Positions 22,016-34,000 of a stretch of DNA of 64,000 nt are shown piece by piece. The stretch comes from Paragorgia papillata (Eukaryota > Cnidaria > Anthozoa > Scleralcyonacea > Coralliidae), in assembly GCA_035771165.1 (NCBI GenBank), contig JAWNZC010000322.1, positions 248,001 to 312,000 on the forward strand, in the 5' to 3' direction. Position 1 is the first letter of the stretch. Each line of letters begins with the position of its first letter. The notes under the pieces are model-generated. The model saw only the letters and a list, made by a program, of their open reading frames with translations. It did not search any database and had not been told where the DNA came from. A program made the translations under genes and the position numbers.

Positions 22016-25000
22016 ATGAAATTCTCATATAAGGTTTGGTTTACCCGTCATTTTGAATGTTAATCTACAGTAAACTATCTATTGTTCACTATTGTTGTGA
22101 TGATATTTATAGATATCAAAGTTTATATATTTCGGTTGATTTTCAGTTCTCCAACCTGTCTGGAACTGTTTACAAACGAGGAAATGTTGTGTTCTCTTCA
22201 CATGGTGATCGCGTTGTGAGTCCAGTGGGAAACAGAGTCACAGTTTTTGATCTTAAAAGGTAGATCTATATAGTTCTAGCTTCTGTGATGATCATGTTCT
22301 TACAGGGTGTTTGAAGAAGTAGTGCACCTATCATTTGATTCCACCACCCCTGGGAGGGCAGGCAACCATGGGGGACTTGACATAGGTATTCTTCCCGAGT
22401 GACGAGCATTTGATGAAGAATTGTGTATTGAGAGTCAGGGAATTGATGAACCTTGTCCCCAGGTTCTTTAATAATGGCGCACTAAAACCGAGAAGACCCG
22501 TAACACACATTAATGCCCAGTCCAACAGAAATCTCTCGACAGATCAAGTCCTTAAGAATGCGGAGCAAGAGAAAAAGCGTGCCTACACAGGGCATGAGAT
22601 TTGAAATTTTCAGCAGTATCCAGTGGGATACTGGCACTTAAAATCTGGTATCCCTCCTTGAAAATTAGTATCCAAATTAATTTGGATAGTAGATATTCCA
22701 ATAATCAGTATCCAAACAAGGTTAACTTTTATTTAACACAACAATAGACTGGAAAGTTTGTACCGCGCAACAGAGATCTCTGTTGCGCAGTTTCAGGCTG
22801 ATAATTGCCTGCATATAAGAAATATACGAATCTCCGTTGCGCATTTGTACATACGTTGACTGTATTTGTTGTTAAACAGTGAAAACTAAACGAACCAGCA
22901 TCTGTTGTTTGCTTTACGGCTTTTCCAACTCCCCCGGCACAGAGTACTTAATATTCCTTCCCCCGGATAATCTGACTGCTGACGTCAAGATTGCTTATGC
23001 TAGTCAACTTTGAGATTGGAACAAGTTCTAAGGCCGCAATGCATCATATGTTCCACTACGTGAGATGGCAGCGACTGCCACGAAATGTTTGACTGCTGGC
23101 CATAGGGAATGGCCAATCCAGTTTTATTGAGATCAGCGGGAAAATCTCGTTCCCAGAGCCTGTGGCTATTTTGTCCAGCAATGGCTCCTTGTTGCTGTTA
23201 TTACTTCATGTATGCCTATCATTTAATCTTGGCACGCACTGAGAACGAGATTACAGTTCGTCGAATTTCCCGCCAACATTCGCAGATAAGACGTGAAGAA
23301 CGACAACAATTAATTGGGATAGCTGGCCAACAATTGTTCACTATCCCAATTTTCATGGTATCCCCATGGGATACTGAGCTTATGATGCCCAGTATCCAAA
23401 CTTAAAATCTGGTATCCCCGGGATATTGGGAAACCACAAATCTCATGCCCTGCTACAACGATCATATCATGCAAGTTGAAAACAGATCCTTTACACCATT
23501 AATCTTTGGTACTAATGGTGCTATGAGTGTGGAATGTGCAAATTTCCACAAGGAATTAGCAACAAAACTTTCAAATAAAAGAGCTGAAAGATATTCTACC
23601 ACTATGAATTGGATACAAACACGACTTTCATTTAGTATCGTATGGTCTGCTTTATTGTGCCTGAGGGGTACCAGAGTTAGTTTTTATGCGCCAGTTGCAG
23701 GAAACTTTGAGTTCGCCTGCACGGAGGCTAACATTTAAAACATGTAACAATACAGTATATTCCATGTAACAATATATTCTTTTTTAACTTTTTTTTTAAC
23801 ATGTAAAATTTAGATTATTTTATATATTATTGCATTAATAAAGTGCATTTCAAAAAAAAGTTTCCATCTTCCCATCATTCCCCACATGCTTTTTTCAAAG
23901 AAAGAGAAGCCTCTGCAGTACTGCAGAGAAGAGTTGGATAGTACTACTATTATTAGCCTATCCAACTCTTCTCTGTAGTACTGCAGAGACTTCTCTTTCT
24001 TTGGAAAAAGCATGTGTGGAATGATGGGGAGATGGAAAGGAAAGAGTAGCCTCTGCAAATAATATGGCACACAATTGTGTGATACAGTAGACTGCAATCT
24101 TGGACAAAAGTAGTTGTAACAGTCAACCCCCTGTGCCCTGATTCAATGTTGTTATTTTAAACTTTTTCCCAACATTGATTTTGGGGGAAAGGATGTTACA
24201 ACATTGATTTGGGGGTAAGGGGTGTTACAACATTATTGTCCAAGATTGTGCACAAGTTCTGCGCATGACCGCAATGTGGTCCCCAAAACATGACATTCGT
24301 AGATAATTACATGAAGTACTCCGCTCAATGTAAACCGTTAGGAACAACATGGCAGAAAACCAAGCGATTCGGTGAGGATATCTCCTCGGATTTCTTCTAT
24401 TTCTTCTGAAAATGTTTTGTGTTGGGTACAAGTAATGAATGGGAACCAAGAAAAGCTTACAATCTTGAATAAGGTATTACGGCCGTAGTGTTTTTTTTTG
24501 TAAATAAAGATGTAAACATTAGTTTCATACAAGCGCAGAACGGACTGTACATCACCTTTAAAATTCTTCACAAATGTGCTGTCAGGATGCGGGAAATACC
24601 GTTACAGAGATCCAAATTTCAAAAAATTTCTGGGGGGGGGGCATGCCCGGACCCCCCTAGATATGTGGTCACACACCTGGGTATTACTTAAACTTGGCAG
24701 CTATGCAATACTCAAGATTTGAAAATGTATGCACTGAACTGTGAACAAATGACACAATTCTCAAACTTGAGAATGTTATTACAGTATAACACAATTCACA
24801 ATTCTCAAACTTGAGAATGTTATTACAGTATAACACAAGGACAGGGTTTTCTGGTTTTGAATATTTATGTGAATAAACATTTACACTACTTGAAAAAGTT
24901 CATCATTGATTTAAAAGTTCAAACTGTTATGAACATACCGGTATAACCTATCCAACATATCCAATACTGTATGTCATAGAAAGTAAGCACTGAGAATATT

Positions 25001-28000
25001 TCCAACTGGTGCTCTTTCGTGGCTTTCTTTATCAGGTTCATCAGGGCCTTTTTTAAGGATTTTCCCGTGGGGGGGTGGGGGCAGTTCCCAAAAAGGGACT
25101 CTTCTAGGGGGATCCGGGGGCATGCCCCCCTGAAAATTTTTGAAATTTAGAGTCTCAGAAATGCCATTTCCTGCATTCTGAGGGGTGATTTTTAAGAACA
25201 CTGAAGGTCATAAAATGTCATAAAAACACAACACATTTCTGACTGTTTCGCTTTGTTTCAGAACTCATCAGCTTGTTCACTTTCAAATATAATATGGAAA
25301 ATTTTGGGAGGAACTATAAAATGATTTTTCATCACCACATAAGGATTTTCCCGTGGAGGGGCATTTTCCTAAAAGGGACCTTCATGGCCAAAATATTTGT
25401 TTACTGTTTCTGAGGCAGGCTTTTTCGTTTATTTATATACAGTATATATATTGGGAAAAACATTTAATTTTATTTAAAAATAATTTCTCTTCACTTCATG
25501 TTAGGTCAACATAATAATTTAAGTAAATCTAAGTTGTTAATTAATGATCACCGTCACTACCACTATGATCATCACCACTACCACTATTATCATTAAGGGC
25601 TAAAACTTACTTTCCGTTTGTTTCTTTTTTATTCCTTGCTTATTTGTTTGTATTAAATTTAAGAAAAAGGGACTTTTCCTGGGGGGGGGCAAAAATTGAT
25701 TTGTGGGGGGGGGGCACAAGGGGGGACTGACTGGGGGGGCATTTGCCCCCCCAGCTTATATGTTAAAAAAGGCCCTGATGTTCATCTGGAAAATTTCCAG
25801 CGTACGGTAGTTGACAGTGTCCAATAAATGTTTGTGAGTGTGGCAGGGTTTCAATTTTTTTTATCTGTTCTGCTGATTTAATTTCCATAGAGAAATACAG
25901 AATAACATCCAGAACAACATTCAAGACTAGATTGTGAAGAAAACATTGTGTTTTGTGCAAACTACTGTATTGTCTCTATATCTGCCAAATAATACGGTAC
26001 CAGAAAACTGCAGATTGACAAATTAAGAGCCACACATTATTTGGCGGAGGCTTCTCTCTTCTCCCCCCCCCCCCCCCCCCTCATTGCTGTTCAGTGCACT
26101 TAATTACACTGTATGATTGCCTGTGCGCTTACACCCTGCCCAAAAAAAAATGCATCTCTGCAGAGGAGAGAGATCCAATATTATAAGGCATCTTTCACAG
26201 ATTGCTACTGATATATTTTATCATGTCATGCAGGCTTTTATTGTTAATGGTCATAGGTTATATGTAAATGGTTGTGGTTGAATGGTCATGGGTTGTGGGT
26301 TAAATGGTTATGTGTAAATGGTCATTGGTCAATAATGGCCAGTACCAGTAACTGGTCAACAACTTGGATTCCAGTTGGACTTGAGTCACTTATTTTGACT
26401 TGAGACGTGACAGCAATGACTTGAGACCTTACAGTATAAATGACTTTGAAATTAATTGATAAAAACTTAAAAAGGTTGAAAGGAAGGTAGAATTAGAAAC
26501 AGTGGCAGTACTGTACTTTGCCTGTTGGATCATGCAAACCCAGCAGATTAAGGATTGGAGACTAGAATGCATTGGAATCTACCAGCAACCTCTCAAATCT
26601 TTCTGGACAATTTTCTGCACATTGAGATGGAAAAATCTTCACTTTTCTGATGACAAGTATGGTACTGTACATGACATTGATGTCATTAAGTAAACTATGA
26701 TATTTAAAAACGTTATACAGTACATACTTAATATGCTGCATGTGTGAGTGATTTGTGACTTGGCTACAACACTAGGTAATGGTTTTGCTATTGTGGGCGA
26801 TGGTCATGGACAAATGGTCTTGATTATAATTTAATTTGTTCAAATTCTATCAGGGGGGTCCTAAAATCCAAATTGTCATATCCTACATACATGTACGTCA
26901 GCCTGATATTCAAGTCCAACCCTAACACGTAGAGGAATCTTTCTGTAGTAGCAGGCTTTTGCCCCAAGAGGAAGCAACTACTTAAAAAATATATTTTATT
27001 TCCCCATGCATCTGTATAAAAGCACAGATGATGTCATGTAGCATGTAAAGAACAAAAAGTACAGCACAAGACAAAGTTGACTTTACAATTATATCATCTG
27101 TGCATCTACATGTATACTTTAATAACAAATTATTTTTATTCAATCAGATAGCTTGCTTTACTTTTTTTCTGAGATTTTTTTAAACATTCTATTAATAATA
27201 ATAATAATAACAACATATTTTAACATGATGACCTCTTCAGTTTTATAACATCATGTCCTACTCTAATCTTATGAGATTGGGTGGTGTGTGCTGTTAGGGC
27301 ACTGCCTCCCACCAATAGTTATGCTCGGTTAGACGGGTTCTCCAGCTTGGAACTCATGTGAGTAGAGTTTAATTGGTCTCTCCTGTGCTTCGCCAGTTTT
27401 TCGCTGGGTTCTCCAGTTTTCCTCCCTCCATAAAATCAATACCTATACAGTAGAGGGATGGGCTCCGCCAAGCTTGATCAGCCCTAGACACACCGCATGG
27501 TAAATTATCAGTGGTGCCCCAACGATTTAGCGGTTAAGGGACAGATGATGAATCTTATTTCATCATGTGTCAGTTGCTATTTGGTGGTTTATCTGGGAAA
27601 CCAAGTGCGTTGAATAGACGAAAAATTTAATTACGTTTGTTAGATTTGTAAAGCATATGACATTTTAGAATGCACGAAAACTAATGTAGAACATCAATAC
27701 TATAGACGTAGATATAGGAAATGATTTTACACTGTATGGGATTCCCATCATGCATAGAGATCATAGGTATCATATACTTAATATGTACACTGTACAGTAT
27801 ATAGGTTGGTATTGCAAAATGCCGAGGTCCCTCATTTTTTAGAGCTGGACATAGAATCTTAACGTATTAAGCCGGTTTTCCACTTGCGACTATAAATTCG
27901 CACGAATCGAACTTTACTTTTTGTCTTAATAACCTCTCGACTGGAACTAATTAGAAATCTATTCAATTTTTAAGATTGAAATGTCGATTCGCGCGAAAAA

Positions 28001-31000
28001 AATAGCAAGTGGAAAACCGACTTTAGAGAGATTAAGATTCACCCAAACGGCAAAGAAGATCACGTGACGCCTTTTTTCCCGCCAGCTGTTTGGCGTTTGC
28101 CGTTTCAACGCCAAGATGAATGTTTTCACGGAGACGGCAAACGGCAGATTTTACAGTCAAAATTTCTAATATTTCCTCTCTTTCACGTCTGTTGCGAAGG
28201 AAAAGGGGGAAGAATAGAAATGTTTAATAATGATCACAAAATGTTTTTAAACCACAGATACCAAAACGGACACGAAAAAGCAACCTTTTTATCGACAACT
28301 TCATACATGTATATATATAACTCCTTTTAGCCACCATCTTGGATCTGCTCACGTCAATCTTATCTCTCTAGTTTCAATCACGCGAACGTCAAACGTCTAT
28401 CTCACGTTTGCCGTTTCCCGAGTTTACGTGAATCTTAATCTCTCTAATATGGTCTTACAACGTAACGCAAGGTCTGACAAGTAATATACATGCAGACGTA
28501 ACGTAAAGTATCACAATGTACAGTAATGTAAGATCTCATAATATAACGGTAGGTCTCACAATGTAAGGTAAGGTCATACAACGTAACGAAAAGTCTCACA
28601 ACGTATTAACGTAAAGTCTAACAAAGTAACGTAAGGTCTCACAACGTAACGTAAGGTCTCACAACGTAACGTAAGGTCTCACAACGTAACGTAAGGTCTC
28701 ACAACGTAACGTAAGGTCTCACAACGTAACGTAAGGTCTCACAACGTAGCGTAAGGTCTCGCAGCGTAACGTAAGGTCTCACAACGTAGCGCAAGGTCTC
28801 ACAACGTAACGTATGGTACTAATTCAGCTATAAGTCTATAGTCTTCCGACTCTACCTGACAGTCTTTCATTGTGATAATTGATACATATTTTGTGACTGT
28901 ACTGCTATACTATATATTATATAATTATATATTTATTGTATAATTTTAGCAACAAGTCACGTACTCTACCATTTGAAAATAGAAAGGATACAACATGTAT
29001 TGCAGTATCACCAGATGACAGTCTGATCTTGACTGTTGATGAAGGTAATATTACATTTTTGTAGTATAAAGCAACTATTGAACCATTGCTGCTGCATTCT
29101 GATTGACTGAGCTACTCACTGTTTATTGGTGAAGGCTAGTGGCGAAGGAGTGAAGGTTTGATTGCAGAACAATGGCAGAAAACTCGCATTTTGCTAACGT
29201 TCCAGTTTGTTTCTTTAAAATAATGGTTTGTCCGACTAGTTGGTTTATACTAAAACAATTAGATAACTCGTCCTCGTTAGTCGTCGTTGTCTATAAACGA
29301 TAGTTAACTCGGCTGTGCCTCGTCGACTATCAGCTCAGAAATTCTAAAACTCGTTGTCTTATTGTTAAATGTTAACAGTATTAAGAAATAGAAAATAGCT
29401 ACCCGTGTTTATATAGCCTGATGCAAACACGAGAGTGAGTTGGGAGAATTGAAAGTTTATGTGAAGTTTACATAAGTACTTTCGAATTCTCCCAAACTCA
29501 TTCGAGTGTTTGCATCAGGTTATATTAATACAGGGAAAGATATGAAATAAGGCTAAGAAATGTGCCGTGACGTCACAACCGTGTTTGCATAGCCTGATAT
29601 GAACATGGTAACTGACCAATCACAGCGTGCGTAAGACGCAACCTATTTTATAAAACATATGTGTACAGTAATTGAGTAATATGAAATTATATGATTGTGT
29701 ATTAATGTAGTGTATTCTGTTTGGTTTACGCCATACTGTATGTATATTAGTTAGTATATTATATAAATTAGTGTAAATGAAGTAAGTGAGCATCTAACAC
29801 CCGAGATGATCAGGAAATTGGCAAAAACTCTGATTTTTGAAAAGAGATGCTGATCAGTAATAATATATTTTGCACAGGCATACATGTACATTACAGAATC
29901 ATCCTCAGAGACATGAGAAAATTTTTCATGATATCTTACACTGCTAAAGTCAACCGAAGAATTTTGGCTGACTCGAGTGGGATTTGAACTCGCACCTTCG
30001 GGATTCAATTGTCTCACGTCTCTGGGGATGATTCTGGAATAGAATTGAAACACTGCACGTCCTCGTGGATAAGCGTTAAGTTGTCGCGAGAATATCTATC
30101 AGTAAGTTGGATAAAACTCGCCTCCAATCCCTATGCGGCTCGATAGCTCAACAGGTAGAGCGGCGGACCGGAATCCCGAAGATGCGAGTTCAAATCCCGC
30201 TCGAGTCAGCCGAAATTTTTCGGTTGACTTTAGCATGTTACCATATATATATATATTACAGTATTTGATTTCTATAAAACTAATGTAACTTTTTGTCTGA
30301 ATGTAAGGCTGTGTTTTATTTTTTAGATGGCAAGAGTATTCTGTCTAGTCTGCAAAGTTTAGCTGTACTTCACCACTTTAGTTTTAAAAGCGCAGTTTAT
30401 GATTTAAAATTTAGTCCCAATGGAAGGTAACGTATTTTTTTCAAAGATTTATGGAATAAAATAGGAACTTGGGTTTTGGTTTATTAATCCTTTGAACCCT
30501 AAAGGCTTCCCAATGACGAGTAAAATCGTCTGGCGTTAAGCCCTAATCAAACGAGAACGCAAGTCATCGCAAGTTGGCAGTCACAAATTCTGTGGCGGTC
30601 GTTCGAACACCCAAATTAACAAAATAAAGGTTTCAATGAGTGTTTTAAACAACTTTTAACTTTGTCACGGTACATAATATTTTCAGGGTTGAGATAGCGT
30701 GACTGCCAACTTGCGATGACATGCGTTCACGTTTGATTAGGGCTTTAGTCAGAGTAAAATTCTACAATTCAGGATTGAGAGGGTTAATTAAAGGCCCTTG
30801 TACACGGTACGATTGTCGTATACGATTGTCATCGTGATGTATGCGGTTCACCGCCAATGGTGTAGATGTAGTTTTTTGACATTCACCATCGAATCATGAA
30901 CAAGAATTGTGTACGTATACAAAATTGCATACGCCAGAATGACAATCGTATACGACAATCGTATCGTGTAGATAGGCCTTAAGATATATGTAGGCAACAC

Positions 31001-34000
31001 CGCTGCCAAACGTTTGCGCTTGCGTGAATTCTCTAGAATAAATATCAAGAGAAGCCGTGGCGACAACAACCAGACAGCGAAGACTAAGTAAGACTCGACT
31101 ATTCATTTGTGTTTTTAAAAAAGGGTAAAGAAAATTACGAAGGGGTAAATTCAAAATATGTTACAATATTGACAAAGAAGCCATGCACAAATTATCTACC
31201 TTATCTTTTCGGTAGTATACTTATAATTTTAACTTTTGTGTCGGACTCTCGGACCAGTCCAAATATTTCAGTGTTTTCCCGCTCTTTTTCTTGAGGACGA
31301 GCTCGGACATCGCGCATGCGCAAAACGTTTGGCAGCGGTGTTTATGTAGGCTGCAGTCGAGCCGTGGTCGAGTAGAGTTTTTCTCTACTCACCAGTCTTA
31401 CCCGGTATGGTTCGTCACTCGGAGTAGCATCTTATATCAGTATTCTACACCTGAGTTCCCTGTCCTACAATAATTATTTCAAATGTAGGTTTTAACCCTT
31501 TGACTACCACGGGTCTTCCCTTGACGACTAAAATCGTCTGGCTTTAGCCAGAGTAAAATATTAAAAGGCAATTCAGGGTTCAGAGGTTAATTGAGGTCTA
31601 TATGTAGGTTTTAAAAGGGAGGCAACGTGTACGACAACTTGGCCTCGTATGAAATGCTATGTAAGCCAAACAGAGAATGCACATCTTTTATAAGGTTGCA
31701 ACTTGAAATAATCTCTTTCATCTTTAAAAAGTTACAGAGATTATAGACATGGGCGCCGCTATATTGGACATCCATGTGAACCCGCAATCGTACAGCGGCT
31801 CTTTTTTTATGCTACTACGCCGTTTGACGCGATTCTTTTGACATTTAAAACCCAAAGTGAACACATACTTAGAAAACCAATGAACAGTTCTGGAAACAAT
31901 ACCGCGCTGGCAATGAAGCCGTTTCATTCGTTTGTTTCTTAAAGTGAATATAACCCCAAATTTTTTAACATCGAAATACGAGTTCTACCTTTGGCAAATA
32001 GTTGAACAACGAAATATTTTTTTAGATTTGAGCAAGCTTTATTGCTTTAATAGAGATTTTTGTTTTCAAAATGGTAATGAGATGACGCCAAAGTAGTCGT
32101 CATTATCTAGTAGACAATATTTATTTGCAGGAGTGACACGACCCAATTCTTCCATTAATGGTGTGTTTGAACAACATGTTCCATATTGTACGAGTTTTTC
32201 CACAAAAATTCTCAGGTAGTTTATCTTGCCAAAAAGAGAAAGAAAGCCAAATGCCTACATAGACGTCATCTCATTACCATACTAGAAAATAATGCGAATC
32301 GCCAAAAAACATTGAAGAATAGCTCCAATAAAAAAAATATTTCACTGAACAACGTTTGCTCTATGTATTCAGATGATAAAAAATTTGGGTTTATATGCAC
32401 TTTAAATGTTCATTGTTTGGCAAATGGTGACACAAGATGTTGGTTGCTACTCTTTTCTTGCATATAATAATGAACTTGAGTTACCATACAAATGTTGATT
32501 GTTTTCTAGAAGCAGCTGCGGATTGTAATTGTTGTAATGAGTTCGACGGCTGTTGTACGGAAATTTATGGGGTTAAACTTCCACAACAATTACATTTGTC
32601 ACCTATGCAACATCGATCGCCGACACATGACGGCTTTTTCAACATAAAAGGCCAAATCGTTCAGAAACATTGGCCACATCAATATGAAAAAATGCCCAAA
32701 TCACTAAAAACACTAGAGTTATTGAAAAGAGGCTGTATAATGGTACCATTACTGTACCTTGAGTATATTGTACACCAACGTAAACATTCGCAAAAGAACC
32801 GTGTTTAGGTCATTAGGTTAGTGCAATACTTGCAAAGTTTATAATAAATACAAAGCTGAACACTACATGAAGCGAGCGCTGAGTTCTTGGAGAATTGGCG
32901 ACATGAATTACAACAATTACAGGTGTACGGAAACACGACTTTTGTAAAAGATTTCAAAACAATCATGACTTGCATCTTAAAAAGTTGGAATATTTAATAA
33001 TGCAACAGAATTGCAACTGCATGTATAATGTAGATAAGTATGGCCATGATTATTTTATGTTTTCAGATTTTTTGCAGCTACTGTTGGTATGCAGATGCAA
33101 GTATGGTTTGCTCCTGGCCACACCAAGGACTTTTCACCATTTACACTTCATCGGACGTACACAGGACAGTATGATGATACTGTAGCTATTGACTGGTCGT
33201 CAGATTCCAGGTAAACGTAATCAGTTACTTGTTAACAAGCATATAAACTAGCCTTGTTTATATATATTATGCGTTTATATATATATTATAGCATACGGTA
33301 GATCTATACTAGATCCCAGGAACACTCGAAGGGTCAAAACGATTCTGGGCAGGACCATTCCATTGCAGAATTGGCCGCCATTTTGAATTTTATTGTCAAC
33401 ATCGTTCCCAGGGCCTTCTCTAGAGGAGTACGATTATTTTATTGTACTGCAGTACAATTAATAAAATAACTGTACTTCTCTCAACCAATCAGAATGTAGT
33501 AATTTTGTCATGCATATAATAAAAATATTAATAAGCGAAAAACAAAAGGTTTGTGCACGGCGAGGACTGTCTCAACATAAAATCACAGCTCATTGTAGAC
33601 GCTTTGAAGTTTGCCGAGCTTCCAGACCATATCTTGATTGACTCTGATCTGAGTTTTAGTGGTTAAAGCATTTTGCGTGCCAGTTGTATTATGACGTGAC
33701 CACTACCCAAGATGACCGCCACTAAAATTCATAAGCTTTCGTAGATTGAAAACAGACAAAAAGAGTTATTTTAAGAAAATTTAAACGAATGTAATGACAC
33801 AGAAAGTACTCAATAAGGTTTAAGACGCTAATTTCTTGCATTTATTTCTATTACTGAGCTGTAAAATCTTTAGATCTCGTTATTTTTCTTCAGTGCCGAC
33901 AGCGAAGAAACTTCACGGTAATATAAACTGAAAAACAGACTATAAAATCTGCGAATAATTCAATTCCAAGTCTTAAATTGTACCTTTTATAGTAATCTTA

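Noticed and set aside
28451..28813. CRISPR-like array
   Set aside because: Units are contiguous 20-bp tandem repeats with no unique spacers, and the DNA is eukaryotic.
30132..30204. Functional tRNA gene
   Set aside because: A and B boxes are present but the anticodon stem does not pair, and a related inverse copy and SINE-type tail are nearby.
32437..32808. 123-codon frame with clustered cysteines
   Set aside because: No recognisable domain, no splice or promoter context, and surrounded by repeats; kept only as an unassigned frame.
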